Translations under genes and position numbers: made by a program
Notes under the pieces: model-generated
The model's database searches: none
Told to the model about the DNA's origin: nothing
Seen by the model: the letters and a program-made list of their open reading frames with translations, nothing else
NCBI GenBank assembly: GCA_963762545.1
Contig: CAVXLC010000001.1
Span: forward strand, 496,001 to 560,000
Reading direction: 5' to 3'
DNA: 64,000 bases
DNA from: JABFSM01 sp963762545
GTDB taxonomy: Bacteria; Gemmatimonadota; Gemmatimonadetes; Gemmatimonadales; GWC2-71-9
Part shown: in pieces, positions 35,401 to 45,300 of the stretch
How positions within the stretch are numbered: position 1 is the first letter of the stretch
Layout: each line of letters begins with the position of its first letter

Positions 35401-35611
35401 CTACCGGCTCCGCCCCATCATGATGACCGCGCTGGTCGCCGCGCTCGGCCTGCTCCCCGCCGCGCTCTCCACCGGCGTCGGCTCCGACTCCCAGCGGCCC
35501 TTCGCGCTGGTCATCGTGGGCGGGCTCTTCTCCCGGCTCCTGATCAGCGTGTTTCTCATGCCGGTGCTGTATGCAGGTGCCGCGCGCGAAGGAGACCGGC
35601 TTGAGGTCTAG
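32477..35611 (+). CDS. czcA: Heavy-metal RND pump, CzcA type
   Basis: This 1044-residue HME-RND transporter exports divalent metal ions using proton influx. Helix 4 contains DFGILVDGAVVMVEN with D412, D418 and E425. This is the CzcA signature (Zn/Co/Cd, or Ni group) rather than the Cu/Ag type. It has the usual twelve transmembrane helices and two periplasmic loops (VPVETEMNGLPRLE, IEAAVGGTAATQVVQGE). The ATG overlaps the czcB stop by four bases. Confidence 0.93.
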   Translation: MSEPLDPSVTPGGLAGRRSLIHRLVAVALEQPLLVVLAALAVGGIGVWSFMRLPVDAYPDLAPPMVEIVTQWPGHAAEEVERLITVPVETEMNGLPRLEVVRSISLYGLSDVRLVFQDGTDNYFARERVFERLRGVEVPDGVAPDVAPLFSPSGLVYRYVLTSPDRTPMELKTLQDWILAKAYKSVPGVADLSSFGGQTMQYQVLLDPTKVAGAGLSIPDIAAALAANNGNAGGGFYSEGGQFYYVRGLGRLTSTQDIENVVLAVKDGTPILVRNVGQVVVGFAPRLGQFGFNESNDAVEGVVLMRTGEQAQSVLKGVEAKTAELNGGVLPKDVRIHPFYDRSDLVHLTTRTVIGNLTRGIFLVVVILILFLLDARSGLIVAVTIPLALLFAAILLDLRHIPANLLSIGAIDFGILVDGAVVMVENIHRNLAARREGGLSLKEIIAQAASEVDRPVVYAVAIIIAGFLPIYVLSGPSGRLFRPMADTTIYALIGALALTLTVLPVLCAWLLRAGVQETRNRVFESIRAWYARILDWCLRYPRRTVAGSLALFAGALLLTRAIGAEFMPHLDEGALWVRATMPPTISLEESSKIVPEIRQILHGFPQVTDVASEHGRPDDGTNPIGFFNAEFYVGLKPYDEWEGPIRSKPQLVAEIARKLAVFPGITFNYTQPAEDAVDEAETGLKSALAVKVFGPDLQVLESKGRAIAKIIEAVRGIGRVLVVEELGQPSLTVEIDRAKIARYGLSVEQVNGLIEAAVGGTAATQVVQGEKLFDLVVRLEPRFRETPERIGSILVATPDGQQVPLRELAKIGVTSGASFIYREGNSRYIGVQYAVEGRDLAGAVEEARAKVARAVTMPTGYHVEWGGEFEDYVASKGQLAVVLPLTVALIFLLLFALYRNFSFPFITVLGVALSAPVGGILTLALTGTPFSVSSGIGFLALFGVSVQTAVVYISYANELRLSGRSIAEAAREAALYRLRPIMMTALVAALGLLPAALSTGVGSDSQRPFALVIVGGLFSRLLISVFLMPVLYAGAAREGDRLEV

Positions 35612-35939
35612 GCGCCGGTTCGTCTCCGCGCTGGTCCTTCTCGCGACCGCCCTCGCGGGCGGGCCGGGTCTTACGTTCTCCGAGGCGTGGCAGCACAGCC
35701 ACCGGGCCGGGCCGGGCCACGGTCACCGGGCCCACTTCGAAGCCCGCGGCGCCCAGGATCACGACGACCGGTGTGAGATCGGCCTCATCTCCGCCTTGGC
35801 GCGGGCCCCTGCTCCGGAGGCCGCCGAGCTTCGTCTCCCCGCGCCGGATCCGAAGGGCTGCCGCCATCAGCTGGTATTCTCCTCCGCGGAAGTCGTTGGA
35901 CTCCTCCCTCTCAGCCGGGCTCCTCCAGCGGTTCTCTGA
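35601..35939 (+). CDS. Small secreted histidine-rich protein after czcA
   Basis: This protein of about 112 residues has a signal peptide (RSRRRFVSALVLLATALAG). A His-rich stretch follows (HSHRAGPGHGHRAHFEARG, then QDHDDRCE), and the end is LSRAPPAVL. Start is taken as TTG at 35601 with GAAGGAG upstream, overlapping czcA by 11 bases; an ATG at 35571 would sit deeper in czcA. The His cluster suggests periplasmic Zn/Ni/Co binding. It shares length and tail with the protein before czcC. Confidence 0.55.
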   Translation: MRSRRRFVSALVLLATALAGGPGLTFSEAWQHSHRAGPGHGHRAHFEARGAQDHDDRCEIGLISALARAPAPEAAELRLPAPDPKGCRHQLVFSSAEVVGLLPLSRAPPAVL

Positions 35940-36024
35940 CGTCAACGCAGCTCGTCAAACTGTCAGACACCGACCGAGCGCCGCCACACCTGGCGGGGCT
36001 CCCTTATGTGAGGAACTCCGAGAT

Positions 36025-38241
36025 ATGACGTTCTTGTCCTTGATTGCGCTCGCGTCCATCGTCAACCACGGAATTGATGGCCGGGTCACCGACTCGGCGG
36101 GCGCCGCCCTCGCGAACGTGCGGATCGTAGTGCTCCAAGCTGATCGTTCCGCGACGACCGACGTCCGGGGGCGCTATGCCATCGCCAATCTGCCTGATGG
36201 AGCCTACAGCGTCTCGTTCAGCTACATCGGATATGCACCCATGATCCGCCGCGTGGTGCTGAGTGGTGCGGACGCTACGCTGGATGTGACACTCCGCAAG
36301 AGCCTCATCGAGCTACCCGCGCTGCAGGTCACCGCAACGCCAATCGCCACGTCGGTCCTTACCTCTCCCCAGCCGGTGGCGGTGGTGGCCGGCACCGAGC
36401 TCCGGACCGCGCAGGCCCCATCCCTTGGCGAAACGCTCCAGAGCGTGCCGGGGGTCCACAGTCTCAGCACCGGCGTTGGGATCGGAAAGCCCGTGATTCG
36501 CGGCCTCACCTCCAACCGGGTGCTGGTGCTCGACAACGGCCAGCGACTCGAAACCCAGCAGTGGGGCGATGAGCACTCTCCCAATATCGAGACCGCCACC
36601 GCAGATCGGATCGAAGTCATCAAGGGGCCGGCCAGCGTGCTCTACGGTTCCGACGCCCTGGGCGGTGTGATCAACGTGATTCCGCGGGAATTGCCGACGG
36701 CGGACGGGGGACGCACGGTCGGGCAGGGAACGATCTCGGGGTCGTACGGCACCAACAACCGTGAGCCGGACGGCGCGCTGCTGCTCGAAGGGGCGCGGGG
36801 CGGGTTCGGCTTCCGCGGTACGCTGAGCGGCAGGACCAGCCAGAACCTCCACACGCCCGACTACACGCTCTGGAACAGCGCCAATCGCTCGGTTGCGGGT
36901 TCTGGTACCATCGGATATCGGGCGGGCTTCGGATCGGTTACGGCCACCTTCTCGCAGCGCAACGAGAAGATCTCCCTCACCGACGAGGATCCCGCCGCCG
37001 AGCCCACCCAGCGGATCGCCACCAGCCGAGGGAGAGTGGACCTGGCCCTGCCGCTGGGCGCCTCCCGCCTGGAAGCCAATGTGGGCTACGAGCGGAGCCG
37101 GCGCCGTGAGTTCGAGGATCCGGTGACGGCGGAAGTGGGCCTCGGCCTCCTGTCCAAGACCTGGACCGGAGGCGTCCACTTTCACCATGCGCCGATCGGC
37201 AAGCTGGCCGGCATCATCGGCGTGTCCGGGCTCCGGAACAGCTTCGACAAGTTCGGCGTGGAGACCCTGATCCCCAACAGCAGCGCCTACAACGTCGGCG
37301 GGTTCGTGTTCGAGCAGATCGAGAGCGGGAACCTGGGACTTACCTTCGGCGCGCGGGTGGATCACCGCCATCTGGACGTCGCAGCCGACGATGACCTGGG
37401 CAATTCCGCCCAGATCCGGAATTACAACTCGCTCACCGGCAACCTGGGATTGCTCTACCACGTCACCGAGCCGGTGGCGCTGGTGCTGAACGTGGGCCGG
37501 GGCTACCGGGCCCCGTCCAGCTTCGACCTATTCTCGAACGGCGTCCACGAGGGCACGGTGGCCTTCGAGCGTGGGAATCCGAACCTCACCAACGAAACCT
37601 CGTTCAACACCGACCTCGCGCTCAGGGTCCAGAGCGCGAACCTGCTGCTCGAGCTCGGCGGATTTGCCAATCTCATCCAGAATTTCATCTACTCGGTGCC
37701 GACCGGGACCACCGACCCGGCATCGGGCTTCCAGATCTACGACGTGACCCAGGGCAACGCCCGGCTCACCGGATTCGAGGCCTCGCTGCAGTACCACCCG
37801 ACGCGCGCTATTCACCTTCAAGGAAGCGCCGACTACACCCGGGGTCAGAACACCAGCACCGATGCGCCGCTCCCCCTGATGCCGCCGCTCCGTGCCACTT
37901 ACGGCATTCGTCTCGAGGGTCGTACCCGGGGCTCGTTCCTCGATCCCTATCTCAGCCTCGGTGGGGAGACCAACGGGAAACAGACCCGGCAGGATCCGGC
38001 GGAAGCGCAGTTCTACGCCGAGGCGTTCGACGGCGCGGGATATCAATCGAAGGGGTATACCATCGCGAACCTGGGCGGCGGCTTCGGAGTACTCGCCGGG
38101 GGCTCCGTTTTCCGGGTGGACCTGATGTTACGCAACGCGTTCAATTCGGCGTACGCGGACTACCTGAGCCGGATCAAGACCAATGCGCTGAATCCCGGCA
38201 TGGGCCGGAACTTCGTGACGAAGGTGTCGGTGGATTTTTGA
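36025..38241 (+). CDS. TonB-dependent receptor with carboxypeptidase-like domain
   Basis: This 738-residue outer-membrane receptor has a short hydrophobic N-terminus and a CarboxypepD_reg-like domain (about 15-92, GIDGRVTDSAGAALANVRIVV). A plug follows (VPGVHSLSTGVGIGKPVIRGLTSNRVLVLDNGQR, about 140-215), then a large beta-barrel ending in the canonical aromatic VDF. The ATG at 36025 has a GAGGA site. It lies directly downstream of the czc genes, so it may import metal chelates or a related cargo; the substrate is not visible. Confidence 0.9.
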   Translation: MTFLSLIALASIVNHGIDGRVTDSAGAALANVRIVVLQADRSATTDVRGRYAIANLPDGAYSVSFSYIGYAPMIRRVVLSGADATLDVTLRKSLIELPALQVTATPIATSVLTSPQPVAVVAGTELRTAQAPSLGETLQSVPGVHSLSTGVGIGKPVIRGLTSNRVLVLDNGQRLETQQWGDEHSPNIETATADRIEVIKGPASVLYGSDALGGVINVIPRELPTADGGRTVGQGTISGSYGTNNREPDGALLLEGARGGFGFRGTLSGRTSQNLHTPDYTLWNSANRSVAGSGTIGYRAGFGSVTATFSQRNEKISLTDEDPAAEPTQRIATSRGRVDLALPLGASRLEANVGYERSRRREFEDPVTAEVGLGLLSKTWTGGVHFHHAPIGKLAGIIGVSGLRNSFDKFGVETLIPNSSAYNVGGFVFEQIESGNLGLTFGARVDHRHLDVAADDDLGNSAQIRNYNSLTGNLGLLYHVTEPVALVLNVGRGYRAPSSFDLFSNGVHEGTVAFERGNPNLTNETSFNTDLALRVQSANLLLELGGFANLIQNFIYSVPTGTTDPASGFQIYDVTQGNARLTGFEASLQYHPTRAIHLQGSADYTRGQNTSTDAPLPLMPPLRATYGIRLEGRTRGSFLDPYLSLGGETNGKQTRQDPAEAQFYAEAFDGAGYQSKGYTIANLGGGFGVLAGGSVFRVDLMLRNAFNSAYADYLSRIKTNALNPGMGRNFVTKVSVDF

Positions 38242-38245
38242 CCCG

Positions 38246-39307
38246 ATGAGATGGTTGGTCGTTTTGATTGCCATCGCCGGTTGCGGCGCCACGTCGGCGC
38301 CGCGGCCCGCGGTGAGCGCGTTGACCATCGATCCTCCCGCTGCCGTGCTCGTCGTGGGGGAGGTGCTCCAGCTCCACGCCCTGCCGGTGGATGCCTCCGG
38401 GAACCATCTTCTCGATCGCCCGGTCACCTGGCAAAGCACGGATCCGTTGGTCGCCACGGTGTCGGCTACCGGGCTGGTGACGTCCGTGGCGGCCGGCCGG
38501 GTGAGCATTTCGGCAAGTTGCGAGGGCCGAAGCGCAGAGGTCACGATCGACAGTAAGCTGGGTGGAAAGATAGGCGCCGCCGGTGGCACCATGTCTGCGA
38601 TGGCCGGAGCGGTAGTATTGCGAGTTCCCGCCGGCGCCCTCGTGGCCGAAACCAGGCTCACCCTAGAGACACTGGACGCCCCGCCGGCCGGTCCCGGACT
38701 CCTGGTTGACCGTACCGGATTCCTGCTCGGGCCGGCGAATCTGTTCTTCTTGAAACCGGCATCCTTGACGCTGCGCTACGATCCCATGGGCATTCCCACG
38801 GCGCTTTCCGGTTCCATCGCGATGTATTCCCAGGACGGCGTAAGCTGGGACGCCGTGAACGGCAGTGTGCTCGATAGCGCGGGCCGGGCCGTCACCGCTC
38901 CTCTCGACGGCACCGGGTCCTTTGCCTTGAGGGCGCCCGGGCCGGTAGCGAGCCTTACGATTGTGCCGTCCAATGTCCTCGTCGTGCTGGGCACCACCGC
39001 GGCCCTCCGGGCCGAGCCGCGCGACGAAGGCGGCAACCTGCTCCAGAACCGTGCTGTTGCGTGGACCAGCTCCGACAGCCTCACTGCAACCGTCAGTCAG
39101 GCCGGCGTGGTGAGCGGCGTCGGCATCGGCATTGCCCGGATCACCGCCGCCAGCGGAGGGGCATTGGGGCGTTCCACTATCGTGGTGGCCATCCTCTGTT
39201 CCTGCCCGGCACCCCGCGCGAGCCTCCGATCGTCGGGGCCTGTGACGTCCGCAGCCTGCGCCTGTGCCGCCGGATCGCCGATGCTCGTGCGACGGCGCGT
39301 TCCATGA
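38246..39307 (+). CDS. Lipoprotein with two Ig-like (BIG2) domains and a ZU5-like block
   Basis: This 353-residue lipoprotein has lipobox AIAGC with C13. Two bacterial Ig-like repeats (VSALTIDPPAAVLVVGEVLQL and VASLTIVPSNVLVVLGTTAAL, each with VTW or VAW and a valine-rich TV core) flank a ZU5-like segment (GGKIGAAGGTMSAMAG, VPAGALVAETRLTL). Typical of surface adhesion or structural proteins. The C-terminus after the second domain is Cys/Arg-rich and unusual. Start lies five bases after the receptor stop. Confidence 0.75.
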   Translation: MRWLVVLIAIAGCGATSAPRPAVSALTIDPPAAVLVVGEVLQLHALPVDASGNHLLDRPVTWQSTDPLVATVSATGLVTSVAAGRVSISASCEGRSAEVTIDSKLGGKIGAAGGTMSAMAGAVVLRVPAGALVAETRLTLETLDAPPAGPGLLVDRTGFLLGPANLFFLKPASLTLRYDPMGIPTALSGSIAMYSQDGVSWDAVNGSVLDSAGRAVTAPLDGTGSFALRAPGPVASLTIVPSNVLVVLGTTAALRAEPRDEGGNLLQNRAVAWTSSDSLTATVSQAGVVSGVGIGIARITAASGGALGRSTIVVAILCSCPAPRASLRSSGPVTSAACACAAGSPMLVRRRVP

Positions 39308-40533
39308 CGCGAGTGCGCTGGATCAGCGCCGGCGGCGTGCTCGCTGTCGTCGCGCTCTGGCACCCGAGCGGGGCCGCGGCCCAGGGCGGAGGGTTCATGG
39401 TGCACTGGTCCGCACAGGCGGTGCTGTTGGGGGCGCACGTCGCCCCGATTCCCGGCGGCGGTAGCGCCACGGAACTCAACGTCGTGGAGCCGATGCTCAT
39501 GGTGCACGGCGAGGGGTTTGGACGGCATCTGGTGTTCAATGGCACGCTCGATCTGGAGGGACTCACAATTCCCCACGGCGTGCTCGGCTTGGGAGACTGG
39601 GGTGAGGGATTCGACGACCGTCGCCACCCGCACACCTACGCGCACGAAGTGATGCTGTCGGCGGTATCGGCGAATGTCTCGGTGAGCGTCGGCAAGGGCT
39701 TCGTGCCGTTCGGGAGCGACGACCCGATGGTCCGCCCCGCGCTTCGGTTTCCCGTCAACCACCACTGGAGCCAGATCCTGGAGCGGGCGGTGGCGATCGC
39801 CGGCGCCAAGGCCGGTCCAGTGATCGTCGAAGCCGCGCTCTTCAATGGCGATGAGCCGGAGCGCCCCGGCCAATGGCCCCGGGTGTCCAATCGATTCGGC
39901 GACTCCTGGTCGGCGCGGATGACCATCACCCCGGTGAGCGGGCTCGAGCTCGAGGGTTCCCGGGCCAAGGTGCATTCGCCGGAGAACCGGCCGGGCGCGG
40001 CGACCGACCAGCGGAAGTGGCACGTCGGAGCCAGGCTCGATCGTCCCGTGGGCATGGGGCGGTTCTATGCCCTGGCGGAGTGGGCCCGCACCGAGGAGGC
40101 CGATGGCTTCTTCCGGTTCGAAAGCGTTCTGGCCGAAGCCCAGTGGAGCTTTGGGGCCCACCGGGCGTACTATCAGTTCGAGCGGACCGACCGGCCCGAA
40201 GAAGAGCGCACCTCAGATCCGTTTCGGTCGCTTCGGCCCCACCTGGAGAATTCGATTCTGGGTACCACGCGATGGTCGGTTCACACCGCCGGGTATGGCG
40301 TGCGGATGCGGACCCTGGCCGGGAGGATTCAGGCGGAGCCGATCGTTGAAGCCTCGTATGCCCGGGTGGCGGACATCGGAGGCGGGCTCTTCTCGAGTCA
40401 GAGCCTCTACGGTCGGAGGACGCTGTGGTCCCTGGGAGCCGGAGTGCGGCTCGCCGCTGGAGAGACTCACCGCATGGGGCGGTACGGCGTGTCGGCGGGC
40501 GCCGGCACGTCCATGATGGAGCACGCGCCATGA
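39304..40533 (+). CDS. Outer-membrane beta-barrel protein
   Basis: This 409-residue protein has a signal peptide (SGAAAQG, cleaved near residue 23). Its repeated amphipathic strands end in aromatic residues (AQWSFGAHRAYYQFERT, LWSLGAGVRLAAG), matching a porin-like barrel. It has no recognised catalytic motif, and a C-terminal Phe is absent. Its ATG overlaps the Ig-lipoprotein stop and its stop overlaps the LVIVD gene start (ATGA both times), so the three are co-translated. Confidence 0.65.
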   Translation: MTRVRWISAGGVLAVVALWHPSGAAAQGGGFMVHWSAQAVLLGAHVAPIPGGGSATELNVVEPMLMVHGEGFGRHLVFNGTLDLEGLTIPHGVLGLGDWGEGFDDRRHPHTYAHEVMLSAVSANVSVSVGKGFVPFGSDDPMVRPALRFPVNHHWSQILERAVAIAGAKAGPVIVEAALFNGDEPERPGQWPRVSNRFGDSWSARMTITPVSGLELEGSRAKVHSPENRPGAATDQRKWHVGARLDRPVGMGRFYALAEWARTEEADGFFRFESVLAEAQWSFGAHRAYYQFERTDRPEEERTSDPFRSLRPHLENSILGTTRWSVHTAGYGVRMRTLAGRIQAEPIVEASYARVADIGGGLFSSQSLYGRRTLWSLGAGVRLAAGETHRMGRYGVSAGAGTSMMEHAP

Positions 40534-41708
40534 GGCGGTCGTTGGCTTGGCTGGCCGCTGCGGTGATCGCCGGCTGCGGAAGCAGCACCGAGCCGAGCCA
40601 TACGCGTCCAGGAGATCTGACCCTGGTCGCGACAGTGCCCATCCCACCCCAGTACGGCATCCACGACACCTTCGTTCGCGATGGTCTGGTCTTTGTATCT
40701 GCCTGGAATACCGGGCTCATTATCATGGACGTCGGCAACGGCATACGAGGCGGGACGCCGGGCCACCCGGTCGAGGTCTCCCGCATCGTGCCCGACGATG
40801 ATGGGGTGCCGGGCGGTCCGGCGGTGCATACCGCGTGGTGGTTCCACAATCCCGTCAGCGGCGAGAGTCGCTACGTATTCGTGACCCAGGAGGGTCCGGG
40901 GCTGTTGCCGATCTCATCTCTGGGAGATATCCACGCGATCGACATCTCGGACTTGAGCCAGCCGCGGCAGGTCGCATTCTACCACATGAATGCGGACCCA
41001 TCGGCAGGCAGCCACAACCTGTGGATGGATGAGGCAGCCCAGGTGCTGTACGCTTCCTTCTACAACGGCGGCGTGGTCGCGCTGGACGTCGCGGGCGTGC
41101 TGTCGGGCGACCTGGCGTCGCGGGAAATCGCGCGTCTGAAGCCGAGCTCGACGGCGTATATCTGGGGGATCCAGGGGTCGGCTGGATCCCTCTATGCCAC
41201 CGACATGCTGGGCGGGTTGTATCAACTCCGGTTCGGCGCGGGAGCGCTGACGCTCGCCGCGGGCGGCGGCAACGTGCCGGAACGGTACTCCTCCGACCTG
41301 TTCGTCTACGGGGGGTACGCCTACACCGGAACCTGGGGCGGCGTGGCGCGTAACAACGTTTCCGGCAACGCCCTCAAGATCTGGAAGCTCGGATCCACCG
41401 GGGAGCCGGCCCTCGCGGACTCCGTCCTGCTCGACAGCGTGATCACCGTGGGGGACGTGAAAGGCAGCGCGGACGGGAAGCTGCTCGCCGTCAGCGGGGA
41501 CAAGGGCGACCTCGCCGGCCTCTACATCTACAGTCTGGCCGACCCGGCGCGCCCGGCGCTGATCGGGCGGAGCTTTGTGACCGGGGGCGTTCATACGGCG
41601 CGGGTCGCGGACATTGGAGGACGCCGGTTCGTGTTCGCGGCCAAGAACCCGGGACCGAACGGGACGCCGGCGCTGCTGATCTATGATGTAACGGGGTTGA
41701 ATCCGTAA
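40530..41708 (+). CDS. LVIVD-repeat lipoprotein
   Basis: This 392-residue lipoprotein has C16 in VIAGC. The repeats GLVFVSAWNTGLIIMDVG, DIHAIDISDLSQPRQVAFYHM, GGVVALDV and LYIYSLADPARPALIG match LVIVD surface repeats that form a beta-propeller. Such proteins are probably surface ligand binders. It ends the run of genes behind czcA; a degenerate Ig-like gene follows. Confidence 0.7.
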   Translation: MRRSLAWLAAAVIAGCGSSTEPSHTRPGDLTLVATVPIPPQYGIHDTFVRDGLVFVSAWNTGLIIMDVGNGIRGGTPGHPVEVSRIVPDDDGVPGGPAVHTAWWFHNPVSGESRYVFVTQEGPGLLPISSLGDIHAIDISDLSQPRQVAFYHMNADPSAGSHNLWMDEAAQVLYASFYNGGVVALDVAGVLSGDLASREIARLKPSSTAYIWGIQGSAGSLYATDMLGGLYQLRFGAGALTLAAGGGNVPERYSSDLFVYGGYAYTGTWGGVARNNVSGNALKIWKLGSTGEPALADSVLLDSVITVGDVKGSADGKLLAVSGDKGDLAGLYIYSLADPARPALIGRSFVTGGVHTARVADIGGRRFVFAAKNPGPNGTPALLIYDVTGLNP

Positions 41709-41759
41709 GAAGTGCTCCCGGGTGAGTCAATCGCCCTCCTCGGTGTCGGACGGGATGGG

Positions 41760-42319
41760 ACACCGTCAGCCGACAATGACCTCCAGCGCGCCGCGCGAGC
41801 GCCGCGATGGAGGTCACCCTGAGCTGGCGAGGGTCCCGGGCGATGCTGGGGCCGATGCCGGGGAGCGGTTTCGAGATCATCGCGCCATCGGGAGGCTTTC
41901 ATGTGTGGAGGTGATCCTGGCAGCCGCGTCGCTGCAACTTCACGACGGCCCATGTCCGGACATCGTGCTCAACTCCAACCGGCCCATGATGGCCGGAATG
42001 GAGCAGTACCTGGCCCGCTCCACCAGGGTGGAGTCACCGGGCCGGTCATGCCGATGATCTGCAATTGGTCCGGCAACGGGCAAACGCTCACCTGTCGGCC
42101 CGATCTGCCGCTCGCTCCGGCCACACCATATACGATACATATGGGCGGCGGGATGATGGATGCCGACGGGGGCCCGATCGGCATGGAACGGTACGGCATG
42201 GGCATGGGCGGCAATGGGCCGCTGGCGGGATGATGGGCGGCCAGACCGGCATGATGGGCAGCGGTTGGCGTAACGCCAACGGATCGTACCGGATGGTGTT
42301 CGGATTCACCACGCGGTAG
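41760..42319 (+). pseudogene. Decayed Ig-like-domain gene
   Basis: Fragments in three frames form the C-terminal half of a Met/Gly-rich Ig-like domain: NRPMMAGMEQYLA in one frame, then LHQGGVTGPVMPM through NWSGNGQTLTCRPDLPLAP and MGGGMMDADGGPIG in another, then GMMGGQTGMMGSGWRNANGSY and FGFTTR in the third. The frames change near 42020-42035 and near 42220. No intact start exists. The domain order is that of Met-rich Ig-like surface proteins I have seen in related phyla. Real decay or assembly indels are both possible. Confidence 0.7.
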
Positions 42320-42337
42320 TACCACCCTCGGGTGCGC

Positions 42338-45300
42338 TCAGTGACCTCCTCGAGGCGTGCCGGATGCAGGGCGGAAGGACCCGTCCTGCCCCATCGGCCG
42401 GGTGTTATACACCTCGAGATATCGTCGATGGGCCGCGTCGTCGGGATAGTGCTCGCGGCCCTGGTACGGATACCGGGTCATTCCGTGGAATGGTAGCGGA
42501 GTGACCGTGCCCCCATGCGCGGTATTGAGATCGGCATCCTTGATCCAGCCGACGCTGTACAGGAAGAAATCCCGGGTCCATCCCGCGGGAAGGGGCGGGA
42601 GGCCCCCGGCATCGAATGCCATGCTGGTCTCGTCGCCGGGAGCCATCACGATGTACTCGTCATCCGCCGTCTGGAGCAGCGGGTTCACGTCGCCGAACCG
42701 CGTAAAGAGTCCCCGGATCGGCCGCCACGGCGGTTCGCGGGAGACGGTCTGGTAGTCGAACCAGTGCGGGCCGTAGCGTCCGCCCTTCCGGTAGGTCCGG
42801 GAAAAGCCTCGATAGTGCAGGTCGGCGGCCGACGGCGCCAGCGCCGTCACCACCACCGGACTCAGGGGCGCAGTGGTCGCGAGGCTGACCTGGTCCCAGT
42901 AGATCTCCAAATTCGTCCGGATCCGCACATGATGATCGGCGCCCGGGAACTTCCCGGTCAGGTCGGCGATGACCACCTTGTTCTTGCCCGAGGGAATGCT
43001 GAGATCGGGAATGACGGTACGCCAGGCGCCGGAGCGGTCCTTCACATCCAGCGTGGGCCACGCTACCGTCGCCGCATGGCCTTGCGACATGGCGATGTTG
43101 ATGCTGGCGTCGGTCGGGAAGATCCAACCCCGCAACATGAGCAGCGTCTGTCCGCCGCCGAGGTCGTCTCCGAGATCGAGAATCAGCTCGTGTGGCTTCA
43201 CCACCCCCTGGTATCGCTCCCGGCTCAGGTCCGACGCGAAACGATCGTCGGCCCGGAGGAGCGCCGGCAACAGATCCGTCCCCCGGTCGTCAACCGCCGA
43301 CACGGGTGAACGAACCCGCCGGGTGCGGAAGAGCTTGAGGCGGACCGGGGGCCCGGGCGGAATGAACCGTTCATCCGTCACCACATCCACCGAGTCCGGG
43401 TGATCGGCGGCCACCAGACGGATCTCATCCGTATAGGAGGTCTCCCACAGCTCCTCGGTGAGCTGGAGCCGGTAGAGCCCGTGGTCCTCGGCCAGTGCGT
43501 CGCGGGGAATCTTCAGGTACTCGCGGGAAGCCGCGGCGGGGGCGTACGCGGCGTCCCCGTTGCCTCCGATTCCCACCGGCATGCCGAGCGCGCTTCGCCA
43601 CATCACATCGGTCACGAAGTGAAATCCGGTGCCGTTCCAGGCGTAGAGAAACCCGCAGGACGACTTGAGCACCTGATTCTCCACGACGTCCTGATCGCTT
43701 CCCGGAAAATACAGAGTCTGCGGCACCCCGTTCGGCCACGCGATCCGGATCACGTCGGCCTTGAGGTGGCGCCCGAGGCCGATCGTCGTGACCCGATCGG
43801 TCACCACCCGCATTTGGTAGACGTCCCCCACCCGGGCCTCGATGGTGGCGCCGATCCCGAAGACGTTGTTCTTGCCGCTGCCGGTCGTCAGTGCGGTGAG
43901 GGACACCTGAATGGACAGATTGCCGTTGCCGCCGTCGTTTCTGAGCCATCGCAGGCCACCGGGACCGGCGATGAGGAGATCGAGGTCATGATCGTGGTCC
44001 ATATCGGCGGCCACGACCGCGCGCCCGCCGGGCAGGCCGGGCGGTAGCCGATCGGTGCGAGCGACGAACCGGCCGGTCCCGTCGTTGCGGAACAGCCGCA
44101 CCCCCGGCCCGCCGCCGTGCGGCTCCCCCACCACGACCAGGTCGAGAAAACCGTCGTTGTCGTAGTCGAAGAACAACGCCGCCTGCGTGGCCAGCGTGCG
44201 CAAGGTACCCAGCGCGGCGCTGGAGCGGTGGTCGGGCGCGAAGCGGCCGTCGTGCCCATTGAGGAAGAGCATGTTCGTCCCCGACTCGGAGCCGCCCACG
44301 AACACGTCGAGGTATCCGTCGTTGTTGTAATCCGCCACCGCCACCGCGCCACCGCCCGGAGCGCCGGTCCACCCGGCCGGGCCGGTCCGGTTCTCGAACC
44401 GCCGCTCGTGACTGTTGTGAAAGAGGGCCGGTCCGTTTCCGGCCGTGTTGGCGATCACGTCCATCACGCCGTCGTCATCGAGGTCGCCCACGGCCGCGTC
44501 CGTGGCGGGGGCCGGACCGGTCAGCCCGGCGTCGACCGTCACGTCGCGAAAGGTCCCATCGGCGTTGTTGCGGAGAAAGCGGAGGCCGCCGTCGGTGGCG
44601 AGCAGCAGGTCGAGATCGCCGTCGTGATCGAGATCGGCAAACACGACCCTGGACGTCCGCCCCGGACGATCGACGCCGGCCGAAGCCGCGATATCCTTGA
44701 ATCGGCCCTTGCCGTCGTTGCGGTACAGGTGCCCGGTTCCGTGCGCGTCGACGACGAAGAGGTCGAGGTATCCATCGTTGTCGACATCGCCAAAGCTCGC
44801 GGCCATGGCGCCCGACACGTCCAGGCCCGCGTCCGGCGCCCGGTCGGTCCACCCCGCGCCGTGCCAGCCGATCAGCCTGGCTCGTCCGGTGTCACCGGCC
44901 GAGGTGAAGACATCCTCCCAGCCGTCGCCGTCATAATCGCCGACCGCGAGGGCCGTGACGCCGGCGCCGGATCCCCCGGCCGGGAGATAGTGCCCGGTCG
45001 CGTCGGTGAAAGTGACCGACGGCGCCGAGCTGTCCCGGCCGAGCCGTTGCCGCATGGCCTCGGTCTGCGGCAGCTGGACCGCGGGGACTCCCGGAAGAGT
45101 GATCTGCGGTCCGAGGAGTTTGGCGAGGTCGGTCTGAAAGGGAAGCGTCACCTCGAGATACCGGTGCAGCCGGGTCAGGGCGGAGGCCGCGGCGGCGGGA
45201 TTCGCGGCGCGCAGCGCCCGCACCGCCTCGTCGAACGCCGGTGTGGCCTCGTCCGGAAGTGCTGGCGGCAGCTGCTGCAGCGCCTCCAGCTCGCGTAACG

